Assembly: GCA_027343695.1 (NCBI GenBank)
Contig: DAHWKJ010000074.1
Location: 1 to 64,000 of the forward strand
Reading direction: 5' to 3'
Source: Sulfobacillus sp.
GTDB taxonomy: Bacteria > Bacillota > Sulfobacillia > Sulfobacillales > Sulfobacillaceae
DNA length: 64,000 bases
The position numbers were made by a program, and so were the translations under genes. The notes beneath the pieces were generated by a model that did not search any database, had not been told where the DNA came from, and saw only the letters and a list, made by a program, of their open reading frames with translations. The number at the start of each line of letters is the position of its first letter. The stretch's first letter is position 1. Shown here piece by piece: positions 57,371 through 64,000 of this stretch.

Positions 57371-58111
57371 ATGAACGCCGACCACCAAAAAGTCACCCAA
57401 TATTTTGCTCGCTACCACGAGGCCTATTTATCCAGCCCTCGGCATGCCCGAGGCGAAGATTTAGAAGCCCTAATTGAGGCACTCGCCCTGGCTCCCGCAA
57501 GCCGGGTACTGGATGCGGCCTGCGGCACCGGCCACACAACCGTGGCGCTGGCAGCCCGGGGTCATATCGCGACGGGTCTTGACCTCACCCCGGAAATGCT
57601 GGGGGCAGCCGAAAAGTTAGCCGCTTCGCGCCACGTCTCCATAACCTGGGTTCTCGGGGACGTCCATCAGTTGGCATGGCCCGATCGTAGCTTCGATGCG
57701 GTCACCTGCCGACGAGCCGCACACCACTTTCACGACCTCAGTCTTTTCATCTCCGAAGCCGCGCGGGTGTTAAAGTCCGGGGGCCGCCTCGGGATCTCGG
57801 ATATGACGGCACCGACCAATGCCATCGAAGGACTGAATGCGCTTGAACGATTTCGCGATGACTCTCACTGTGCTGCACGGACCGCCAATGAATGGGCTCA
57901 AGTGATAAGTCCTCACGGTCTCGATCTGTTAACCCTCGCAGTGCACGGGGAACCGATGACGCCCGAGGAATGGCTGTCGCCGGTTAGCCCAAATTCACCG
58001 GAAGGGCAAGAGGCGCTGAGATTCCTAAAAGATCCAAGTTTTCCCCAAGGCATCTTAGTCAATGACCAATTTATTAAGTATCGGATCATATTAGTCGCGG
58101 TGAAACGATAA
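57371..58111 (+). CDS. Class I SAM-dependent methyltransferase
   Basis: A 246-residue Rossmann methyltransferase of the UbiE/Methyltransf_11 group. SAM motif I is VLDAACGTGHTTVALA, the acidic loop TGLDLTPEML, motif II SFDAVTCRRAAHHFHD and motif III VLKSGGRLGISDM. The ribosome binding site AAAGGAGG precedes the ATG. A long perfect hairpin follows, so it is probably transcribed alone, perhaps under the divergent LysR protein. The substrate is unknown; a small molecule or quinone-like compound is typical. Confidence 0.88.
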   Translation: MNADHQKVTQYFARYHEAYLSSPRHARGEDLEALIEALALAPASRVLDAACGTGHTTVALAARGHIATGLDLTPEMLGAAEKLAASRHVSITWVLGDVHQLAWPDRSFDAVTCRRAAHHFHDLSLFISEAARVLKSGGRLGISDMTAPTNAIEGLNALERFRDDSHCAARTANEWAQVISPHGLDLLTLAVHGEPMTPEEWLSPVSPNSPEGQEALRFLKDPSFPQGILVNDQFIKYRIILVAVKR

Positions 58112-58161
58112 CATTCGGCAAACCTTGTGGTTTCCGGTGCGCTATTTCTGAAAATCAGCAA

Positions 58162-58203
58162 GCTATGGGATCTCGGCGACCACTGCGGTCGAGATCCCAT
58201 AGC
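58162..58203. terminator. Perfect 14-bp hairpin after the methyltransferase
   Basis: GCTATGGGATCTCG (58162-58175) pairs exactly with CGAGATCCCATAGC (58190-58203). The loop (58176-58189) can itself fold further. It lies 50 bases after the methyltransferase stop and has no uridine run. Confidence 0.6.
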
Positions 58204-58562
58204 CCGTAAGGCTCGTCTTCAATTGTCTAGCACTCGGTCTTTGTGATGGCGGTTTATAGTGGAAGACTCCAGATTTCGCGAGAGCTGTCGGTTCCAGTCT
58301 TCGAAGACGGCTGCGAGTGGACCCAAGCCCCCATTTACGGGTAGGGTCTCGCGTGGCGAGGTCGCGCATTGTGACCAGAGCATCATTCGACAGGTCGGGA
58401 TTTTACCCCCGGTCACCTTCTGTAATTAGCGGTGAAAGCGTCCAGCTCGTCGGGTTCGATTGCCTCGTTCCACGCTACCGATACGTTGCGAGCTGGCGTA
58501 AATCCCCCATCTTCCTCCAACGAAGGCGTACCATAGGCACTCGGCATCAGATGCGCATCCCA
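58204..58562. other. Gene-free stretch, possibly decayed coding DNA
   Basis: About 360 bases between the hairpin and the uracil-DNA glycosylase gene. Two overlapping minus-strand frames (58163-58369 and 58219-58416) run through it without a ribosome binding site. They shift frame relative to each other in a way that could reflect a broken gene. I do not recognise either translation and see no terminal inverted repeats, so no pseudogene is called. Confidence 0.3.
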
Positions 58563-59150
58563 TCAAAGAAAACGCTTGGGCACCACCGGATTAGAGACCA
58601 CGCCGCGAGCCGCCAACGCTTGATGCAATCGATCTAAGTCTTCGCGATACTGCGGCATGGATGAACGACGATAAATGAGATACGCTGGGTGAGCTAGCGG
58701 AAATATTTCTGGAATCGACGGGTCAGAAGCTTTATAGAGGCGTCCGCGACAGCCCTGAAAATCGGTTTCTCCCGTTAAGGATTCAAATGCCATCCGGCCT
58801 AAGGTCACGATAATCGCAGGCCTCACCCGACCAATGTCTTCGAGCATCCAGGGGCGACAGGCATCGAGTTCCTCCCCTCGTGGCGGCCGGTTCTTCTTCC
58901 CGGTATCCGTAGGTCGGCAACGCACCACATTGTTAAGCCAGATTTCCCCGCGAGTCAGGCCCAGGTATGACAAGACGTCCTCGAATATTTTGCCAGCACT
59001 CCCCTGAAATCCCATACCGGTCCGGTCTTCCTCTTTACCTGGGGCCTCACCCGTAAACATCACCCGAGCCGTTTCAGAACCGCGGCCGATGACAACCTGG
59101 GTCCTGATTTCCGCCAATCCACATCGGGTACACTGAGCCATCGATTCCAT
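58563..59150 (-). CDS. Family-4 uracil-DNA glycosylase
   Basis: A 195-residue thermostable-type UDG that removes uracil from DNA. Motif 1 is GEAPGKEEDRTGMGFQG and the second active-site motif is HPAYLIYRRS. The four Fe-S cysteines are in CTRCGL, VVRCRPT and DACRPW. The protein is cytoplasmic. The ATG at 59150 and an in-frame ATG three codons on are both possible. It follows the DUF3501 gene at 16 bases and may be cotranscribed with the oxidative-stress cluster, which would link repair of deaminated DNA with redox defence; this is inference. Confidence 0.93.
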   Translation of the reverse strand: MESMAQCTRCGLAEIRTQVVIGRGSETARVMFTGEAPGKEEDRTGMGFQGSAGKIFEDVLSYLGLTRGEIWLNNVVRCRPTDTGKKNRPPRGEELDACRPWMLEDIGRVRPAIIVTLGRMAFESLTGETDFQGCRGRLYKASDPSIPEIFPLAHPAYLIYRRSSMPQYREDLDRLHQALAARGVVSNPVVPKRFL

Positions 59151-59166
59151 TCGTAAGAACTCCCAC

Positions 59167-59751
59167 CTATTCCATAGACGCCAGGTCCCGAACCAAGAGC
59201 GTCACGGTCTCCTGGGGAACTGCCACCGTATACGAATATCCAGGGTGTTCAATCGCGATAGACACCCGATCTACATGCTCCATCAAAGCCGTACGGTCCT
59301 CCGGTGTGAAGACAAAGGTGAGGTAGTGCACGGAGCTCGTTTTTTCTTCGGTAGACCGGCCGGCTTCGGCGATTGCCGCGACCGCACGGTCGCCCACCAC
59401 GAGGCGGACGTGCTCCTCTATCCCCGAGAGTTCGCGTAGAATCTCCGGCATGTTGTCAGATTGCGTCAATTCGATGAGTAACGTAGCCCCGATGGCCATG
59501 CCACGCGGCAGTAAATCGTTGTATACCAAAATCTCTTCGTGGATCTTCTCGAGGTCCTCAATGTGTTCAATCCGCATCATCTCTTGCACTTGGAACTTCA
59601 TGGTCTCAGTATTCTCAAAGACCAATGAAACTCTCGGCCCGATGAGGACCCGCCTCATCTTTTTGAGTTGAATAATGCGGCGACGAAACTCGGGGCGGAC
59701 CAATTCATATTCCTGGTTCGGAACCAGGTCCTGCATGGTCAGTTGTCTCAT
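59167..59751 (-). CDS. DUF3501 family protein
   Basis: A 194-residue protein of the DUF3501 family. The conserved opening is LTMQDLVPNQEYELVRPEFRR, followed by RRVLIGPRVSLVFEN and MKFQVQEMMRIEHI. It is a soluble alpha/beta protein with no cysteine or metal motif. In other bacteria the family regularly lies beside rubrerythrin and a two-cluster Fe-S oxidoreductase, exactly the arrangement here (12 bases from the Fe-S gene). Its biochemical function is unknown; an accessory role in the redox complex is the natural guess. Confidence 0.85.
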   Translation of the reverse strand: MRQLTMQDLVPNQEYELVRPEFRRRIIQLKKMRRVLIGPRVSLVFENTETMKFQVQEMMRIEHIEDLEKIHEEILVYNDLLPRGMAIGATLLIELTQSDNMPEILRELSGIEEHVRLVVGDRAVAAIAEAGRSTEEKTSSVHYLTFVFTPEDRTALMEHVDRVSIAIEHPGYSYTVAVPQETVTLLVRDLASME

Positions 59752-59763
59752 ATGTGAACCTCC

Positions 59764-61017
59764 TTACTTGCTTAGACCATAGGCCGTGGATAGAATTTGA
59801 ACTGGATGTTGGGGGGGACGATCCGATGCCACCTCAATTTGTAGACCCGCTAAGGCACAATCGGAACAAGCCACCGTGTCATGCGCTGCCCGAAATGCAT
59901 CGGTCATTTTCTTCGAGACCTTTTGCGATTCATCATAGTACTCCGCCTTAAGCCCCCAGGTTCCATCGATCCCCGCGCAACGGTCGACCATGTTCACCGT
60001 GGTCCCGTCAATCCCTGACAGCAAATCTTGCGCCGCCTTTTTTAGACCTTGTGCTTTAGTATGGCACGATAAGTGATAAGTCACCGTACCCGGACTCGAT
60101 ACAAAATCCTTTTTCAGTCGACCACCACGCATTTCTTGCGCTAAGTACTCGGTAATGTCGACGGTGGCGTCCGCCACCTTGGTAGCCGCTTCGCTGCCTA
60201 ACAACATTGGATAGTCTTGTTTCAAGACATAGGCACAGGTGGGTTGGAGCGCCAAAATTTTCTTTCCAGACTCCGCATAGGAAGCCAGTTGGGCAACATT
60301 ATGTTGAGCCCGTTCGGTCGCGCCCGCGATATCGCCCCCATCGAGAGCAGGCATCCCACAACATCGGAGATTGTCCGGCACTGCCGCGTGAATCCCATTG
60401 TGCTCTAAAATTTTTATGGCTGCCTGACCAATTTCGGATTCATGATATTCCACGGTACAGGTGGAAAAAATGACGACATCGGGGTCCGCGACCCGCGTTT
60501 GATGTGTTTTAACCCAAGCAGAAAAGCGCGTCAAAGCAAATTTGGGTAAGTGTCGACGTCGGTCAATCCCTAAACGACGCTCCATTTGGCGCCGAATCAA
60601 AGGTTGGGTCAGACTCCAGTTCGAGAGGCTCGGGACGATCGTCCCGAGTTTGCCAGATCGTTCCGGATCCCCCAGAAACTTGTCACTGGCACTCATACCG
60701 GTTTTTCGGGTGCGAATAGCCTTGGACCGCAACATAAGCCGAGGAAAGTCCAGGTCAAATCGATGAGGTGGCACGTAGGGACATTTTACATAGCAAAGCT
60801 TACACTGGTAGCATAAATCAGCAACGTGTGCCATTTCACCCATAGTCAGCAGATCCACATCATCATCATGGCCCTCAACAGCCTCAAACAGGACCGGAAA
60901 CGAGGGACAAAGATTGTGACAGAGGCGACACCCATTACACACATCAAACGCCATCTTCATGTCGGTAGCTAGACGCGACTCATCCCAATATTCCGGTTCT
61001 CGCGGGTTATAGTCCAT
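59764..61017 (-). CDS. Two-cluster 4Fe-4S / CCG-domain oxidoreductase
   Basis: A 417-residue protein related to GlpC, GlcF and HdrB-type subunits. Two ferredoxin cluster sites lie near the N-terminus (CNGCRLCHNLCP and CYQCKLCYVKCP). They are followed by two cysteine-rich CCG domains with LRCCGMPALDGGD and YHLSCHTKAQG...DRCAGIDG, which bind a further cluster. No membrane segment is seen. The start at 61017 follows AGGAGGAATCC. With rubrerythrin and DUF3501 it likely carries electrons for peroxide or oxygen reduction, possibly from a dehydrogenase. Confidence 0.88.
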   Translation of the reverse strand: MDYNPREPEYWDESRLATDMKMAFDVCNGCRLCHNLCPSFPVLFEAVEGHDDDVDLLTMGEMAHVADLCYQCKLCYVKCPYVPPHRFDLDFPRLMLRSKAIRTRKTGMSASDKFLGDPERSGKLGTIVPSLSNWSLTQPLIRRQMERRLGIDRRRHLPKFALTRFSAWVKTHQTRVADPDVVIFSTCTVEYHESEIGQAAIKILEHNGIHAAVPDNLRCCGMPALDGGDIAGATERAQHNVAQLASYAESGKKILALQPTCAYVLKQDYPMLLGSEAATKVADATVDITEYLAQEMRGGRLKKDFVSSPGTVTYHLSCHTKAQGLKKAAQDLLSGIDGTTVNMVDRCAGIDGTWGLKAEYYDESQKVSKKMTDAFRAAHDTVACSDCALAGLQIEVASDRPPQHPVQILSTAYGLSK

Positions 61018-61060
61018 GATGGATTCCTCCTGCAACGTGGGGTAGGCCTTACCAATGGAA

Positions 61061-61081
61061 GGGGGCCGAATCTCGGCCCCC
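61061..61081. terminator. Hairpin between the rubrerythrin and Fe-S genes
   Basis: GGGGGCCGA (61061-61069) and TCGGCCCCC (61073-61081) form a 9-bp GC-rich stem with a three-base loop just after the rubrerythrin stop. With no uridine run it may act as a partial terminator or as an mRNA 3' stabiliser, so that rubrerythrin is made in excess over the downstream genes. Confidence 0.5.
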
Positions 61082-61088
61082 CACACAC

Positions 61089-61514
61089 CTAGTCCTTACC
61101 GAGGGTGTCTAAGCCTTTGGTAAATCGCCCTGCATGGCTCTTCTCAGCACGTGCCAAGGTCTCGAACCATTCGGCAATCTCATCAAATCCTTCTTCGCGA
61201 GCTTCTTTCGCAAACCCTGGATACATCTGGGTATATTCGTATGTTTCACCTTCAATGGCGCTCTTTAGGTTTTGCTCAGTGCTCCCGACTGCGACGCCCG
61301 TGACCGGATCCCCCACTTCTTCTAAGAACTCAAAGTGTCCAAACGCATGACCGGTTTCGCCTTCCGCAACGTTTCGGAACAGTCCCGCTACCTCTGGTTG
61401 TCCTTCCACGTCCGCCTTTTGTGCAAAGTATAGATACCGGCGATTAGCCTGGGACTCGCCAGCGAAAGCCTCTTTAAGATTGCCGTGCGTCTTGCTGTTC
61501 AGTAATGCGGCCAT
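61089..61514 (-). CDS. Rubrerythrin without rubredoxin domain (sulerythrin-like)
   Basis: A 141-residue four-helix-bundle diiron protein that reduces peroxide. Iron ligands are visible in [49 protein letters not shown] and [12 protein letters not shown]. The usual C-terminal rubredoxin domain is absent, as in sulerythrin of acidophilic aerobes, so an outside electron donor is required; the adjacent Fe-S protein is the obvious candidate. A PerR/Fur-like box lies about 45 bases upstream of the ATG. Confidence 0.92.
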   Translation of the reverse strand: MAALLNSKTHGNLKEAFAGESQANRRYLYFAQKADVEGQPEVAGLFRNVAEGETGHAFGHFEFLEEVGDPVTGVAVGSTEQNLKSAIEGETYEYTQMYPGFAKEAREEGFDEIAEWFETLARAEKSHAGRFTKGLDTLGKD

Positions 61515-61555
61515 TCTATGTGCCTCCCCTTCTCAAACCTATTAAAATACTTACC

Positions 61556-61570
61556 TAAGAATCATTCTAA
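61556..61570. promoter_or_regulatory. PerR/Fur-like 7-1-7 operator
   Basis: The minus strand reads TTAGAATGATTCTTA, a 7-1-7 inverted repeat agreeing at 11 of 14 arm positions with the Bacillus Per box TTATAATNATTATAA. It is about 45 bases before the rubrerythrin start and overlaps the likely promoter. Repression relieved by peroxide (PerR) or by iron lack (Fur) is predicted. Confidence 0.6.
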
Positions 61571-61729
61571 ACTGAGGCCATTGCTTAAGCAAGCATAAAA
61601 CCTCGACTCAACGGACTACGTCTTTGGTCTTAGATCCGTTCTAGGTCCCTAGTCGGATGGCTTTTTCCCAGCACCCGTCCATACTGAAGAATGTCCAGAT
61701 TGCCCATAGGCGCAGAGGAGGTTTTTCTC

Positions 61730-63103
61730 ATGCATCAAGAATATCAATGGCCGCGTAGGTTAGATGCTGCGTTAAAAGAGATCGAATCATTAGACCGTCC
61801 CGACATCGCACCATGGTTGCGAGACCAGCGTCAGGAGCATTGGAGTGATGCCACCATCCATCTTCGGTTAGCCTTGGCGTCATCCCGATATATCGACCAT
61901 CACGGTCCTTATATCGGACATGGAACCTTTAACGGTGGCCCTATGCTACGGGCATCCACTCTATTGGACCAAGCGTACCGCGACTTGGCGCTGTTGCAGA
62001 CCACCACCTACGTGGTGGATTTACTCCAGAATCCAAACTATGGACCGTATCTTCTCATGCATATGAATCCCGTATTGGAATCCACTCCCGAGGCATCAAA
62101 GCGAGCCTTTCTGCAGTCACTCGAAGCCGGGGACCAGGTTCTGGCAGCCGAGCATCGAATGATCGGGCTGCTCCATCAAATCAGCGCGGAGGTGCCCGAC
62201 ATCCTCAGATACGCAAGTCTCCTGCAATACGGCGAAAATGAGCATCGGCTTTTGATGGTGCATCGCAGTCTCCAATTAGTGGACGATAGCGCTGGTTGGC
62301 TTTTCGCCGAACCCATTCTACGGGCAGCCACGCAATATCTAGCGAGTCGCCCGAGCGTCATCGTCCCAGAATCTCCTCAGTGGCCTCAGAACACGACAGG
62401 ACTCATCAGCGCTCTCGACCCCATCGACGCCAAGGCCATCTACCAGGCGATAGACCGGCTGCAAAACGTTTCCTTTGGTGAGGAGCCCGCGGTGATTCAT
62501 GACTTAATCGCGCAGCAGATGAATCCATCGAGCCTCTACGAAGCCCTCTCATTAACCGCGAGTCACATCTTAAGTCAGACTCATTTCGATGCGCACGGTG
62601 TCACCGGTGTCCACTGCCTTATGGATCTGCTCCACGATACCCACACGCCAGAGACCATCCGTGACGGAGCATGGGTCTCTGTCTTATCCGGTTCACGGAT
62701 TCGGCGTCAAAAGGCAATCCGCGGCGAATGGCGGAAGCTTCCCCCGGTATCCGGTCATCCTGTGAGCTTAGATACAATCCGCGAAGTACTCTCCGGCCAT
62801 TCCGATGGTCTCGAGGCCATCCAAGTTATCGGCAATTACTTATTGGCTGGTGGTAATCCTCGGGCACTGACTCAAATTCTCATGCAATACGCCTTGACAA
62901 CCGCCGGTCCCTTTGACGCCATTCATAACGTGAAAATGCTGTGGGGCCAACTCCAAGAGACACAGCGGTCTCGACTGCCACAGGAATCCTGGAGGCACTT
63001 AGCCGCAGGAGCCCGGGTCATCGTCGAAACCGCCACGTCCGAACGCCGCGAGGCTCTACCCATCCTGGATATGTGGCATCAATTCCATCCGATCCAGCCC
63101 TAA
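61730..63103 (+). CDS. Unrecognised 457-residue helical protein
   Basis: I cannot assign this protein to a family. It is soluble and almost entirely helical, with no signal peptide and only one cysteine. Histidines cluster in HHGPYIGHG (residues ~57-65), HRMIGLLHQ, ENEHRLLMVHRSL, SHILSQTHFDAHGV and LLHDTHTPE, a distribution that could bind metal or a cofactor. The two halves (to ~220 and from ~240) each look like a helical bundle. The ATG at 61730 is chosen because GAGGAGG lies just upstream; the frame is open 13 codons further. It is divergent from rubrerythrin, so the Per-like box could also influence it. The small membrane gene follows 74 bases later. Confidence 0.6.
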   Translation: MHQEYQWPRRLDAALKEIESLDRPDIAPWLRDQRQEHWSDATIHLRLALASSRYIDHHGPYIGHGTFNGGPMLRASTLLDQAYRDLALLQTTTYVVDLLQNPNYGPYLLMHMNPVLESTPEASKRAFLQSLEAGDQVLAAEHRMIGLLHQISAEVPDILRYASLLQYGENEHRLLMVHRSLQLVDDSAGWLFAEPILRAATQYLASRPSVIVPESPQWPQNTTGLISALDPIDAKAIYQAIDRLQNVSFGEEPAVIHDLIAQQMNPSSLYEALSLTASHILSQTHFDAHGVTGVHCLMDLLHDTHTPETIRDGAWVSVLSGSRIRRQKAIRGEWRKLPPVSGHPVSLDTIREVLSGHSDGLEAIQVIGNYLLAGGNPRALTQILMQYALTTAGPFDAIHNVKMLWGQLQETQRSRLPQESWRHLAAGARVIVETATSERREALPILDMWHQFHPIQP

Positions 63104-63177
63104 GTTCCCGGAGTCCTATTCTTCATTGCCGAGCATATCCATAAGATCAACCAGTCGATGGAGGAGGCCTCACGCAT

Positions 63178-63528
63178 TTGGCTTACCGATTGCGAATCCG
63201 GCCCTTGTATGTTGGGCTAGCCCTGAGCACTATTATCACGGTCGCATTATCTGCTCTGCTCTACAGTGAAACGGTGGAGTTCCTGGTGATTGCGATCGTG
63301 CTCGCGCTGGGCATCATGGCGTGCCAAGCAACGGGCCTCTTGGCATTCCGCTCCAGTCATGACATGATGGCCACGATGGTAGGCGGTACGGCCGGTGGCC
63401 TAATTGGGGGACTTATCGTGTTACTGCTCATGCCGTCTCATTGCGATGGACACACCATGACCATGATGACGGATAGCATGGCGGGCATGGTGGGATGCAC
63501 CCTTGCCGGGTGGCAGCACTATCGATAG
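63178..63528 (+). CDS. Small membrane protein with Met/His-rich loop
   Basis: A 116-residue protein with about four hydrophobic spans (residues ~9-27, 32-56, 66-82 and a shorter one at 98-110). Between spans 3 and 4 is a Met/His/Asp-rich loop (MPSHCDGHTMTMMTDSMAGM), which suggests copper or another soft metal but proves nothing. Translation probably starts at the TTG at 63178 behind GGAGGAGG. It follows the unrecognised gene on the same strand and may be its partner. Not assignable to a family. Confidence 0.6.
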   Translation: MAYRLRIRPLYVGLALSTIITVALSALLYSETVEFLVIAIVLALGIMACQATGLLAFRSSHDMMATMVGGTAGGLIGGLIVLLLMPSHCDGHTMTMMTDSMAGMVGCTLAGWQHYR

Positions 63529-63559
63529 CGCGGGTCTTCGCCCAGTGCCCCGAACGCGG

Positions 63560-64000
63560 CTAGATTCGCGATAAGATATAGCGCGGGGAAGGCAGACGCT
63601 CAAATCCCCTGGGCACCCACCCCTGAGCCAAGTAGTCCATGAATTGAGTCCTCACGTGCCTTTGCCACGCTGCAGCCGAACCCAAATCGGTCTCTTTCAG
63701 CGTTCCGATATCTGGCGGAATCTCAATCTCGAGGATCCGGTCACGGCCAAGAGCGGTGGGGAGCGCAAAAGGATCGACGCTCCATTCGCAAAACACCCGA
63801 TCGGTCGGCAATCCCCGGTTTAAGTTGCTATCCAAAATTCCATAATAGTCCAGGAAGTAACGGGTTATTTGAGCTCCCAAGACCGCTAAATTAAAATGTG
63901 CATTACTGGCGCGTAGCGGATCGAACGTCCAGCCAATCCGGGGATACCCGCGACGATGAGCCCACTCGCGCTGCGCCAACTTGAGTGCTCGCCCCACCCC
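63560..64000 (-). CDS. Predicted GNAT-type acetyltransferase, COG3375-like (5' part outside window)
   Basis: The C-terminal ~146 residues of a larger protein; the frame runs to the window edge. The segment GRALKLAQREWAHRRGYPRI, followed by WTFDPLRASNAHFNLAVLGA, then YGILDSNLNRGLPTDRVFCEW, is characteristic of the predicted acetyltransferase group COG3375, where this part forms the acetyl-CoA end of the GNAT fold and its C-terminal extension. A GTG at 63997 is in frame but is unlikely to be the true start because the conserved domain begins earlier. Convergent with the membrane gene. Confidence 0.75.
   Translation of the reverse strand, partial: GVGRALKLAQREWAHRRGYPRIGWTFDPLRASNAHFNLAVLGAQITRYFLDYYGILDSNLNRGLPTDRVFCEWSVDPFALPTALGRDRILEIEIPPDIGTLKETDLGSAAAWQRHVRTQFMDYLAQGWVPRGFERLPSPRYILSRI

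Overview
The window looks like chromosomal core DNA of a moderately GC-rich Firmicute. Features that point there are a Bacillus-type purine operon (purB-C-S-Q-L-F-M-N-H-D, with separate purS/purQ/purL), a canonical CIRCE element in front of groES-groEL, a gatCAB operon, a yerC homologue beside pcrA-ligA, a DUF1540 mini-protein, and strong GGAGG-type ribosome binding sites with frequent GTG and TTG starts. A rubrerythrin without a rubredoxin domain, together with the overall base composition, suggests an acidophilic, iron- or sulfur-associated relative of Sulfobacillus. That genus assignment is inference. No tRNA, rRNA, CRISPR array, prophage or intact insertion sequence was seen.

Layout, left to right. 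0-15.4 kb: an imidazolonepropionase-like amidohydrolase and an acyl-CoA thioesterase, a divergent amino-acid permease, then a long minus-strand block of rlmD-type rRNA methyltransferase, LD-carboxypeptidase, gatB-gatA-gatC, two peptide-ABC ATPases, ligA and pcrA. 15.4-17 kb: a small orphan gene, a yerC-like regulator and a Ser/Gly-rich lipoprotein with a GerD-like core. 17.4-28.4 kb: the complete ten-gene purine operon behind a PurR-box-like inverted repeat, without purE or purK. 28.5-33.2 kb: isochorismatase-family hydrolase, guaA, hpt, a MerR regulator, a DUF1540 gene too short for most gene callers, an HTH/coiled-coil protein and plsY. 33.4-38.5 kb: groEL-groES (CIRCE), mogA-moaC, an M20 peptidase and a polysaccharide deacetylase. 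38.5-51.4 kb: an S9 peptidase, hbd, thl, murA, guaB, murC, a gamma-carbonic-anhydrase-like protein, tsaD, a small membrane protein and thiL-tsaE-tsaB-rimI. 51.6-58.1 kb: a more accessory-looking stretch with an alpha/beta hydrolase, a YceI protein, a crotonase plus three different short-chain reductases, a LysR regulator and a methyltransferase. 58.5-64 kb: a family-4 uracil-DNA glycosylase, a DUF3501 / Fe-S oxidoreductase / rubrerythrin operon behind a PerR/Fur-like box, an unrecognised 457-residue protein, a small membrane protein and the 3' part of a predicted acetyltransferase.

How the genes work together. The purine operon makes IMP; guaB and guaA convert IMP to GMP and hpt salvages bases. 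tsaB, tsaD and tsaE serve tRNA t6A modification, and gatCAB serves indirect aminoacylation of Gln/Asn tRNA. murA, murC and the LD-carboxypeptidase act on peptidoglycan. thl and hbd, and separately the crotonase/SDR cluster, act on acyl-CoA or acyl-ACP.

The order thiL-tsaE-tsaB-rimI-tsaD ... moaC ... groES-groEL ... guaA ... purBCSQLFMNHD ... yerC-pcrA-ligA ... gatCAB ... rlmCD is, from established knowledge, the order in Bacillus subtilis, so the window is an ancient syntenic backbone with lineage-specific insertions. The most interesting insertions are the crotonase/three-SDR cluster (a candidate for alicyclic or unsaturated acyl-chain metabolism), the oxidative-stress operon, and the two unrecognised genes at 61.7-63.5 kb.
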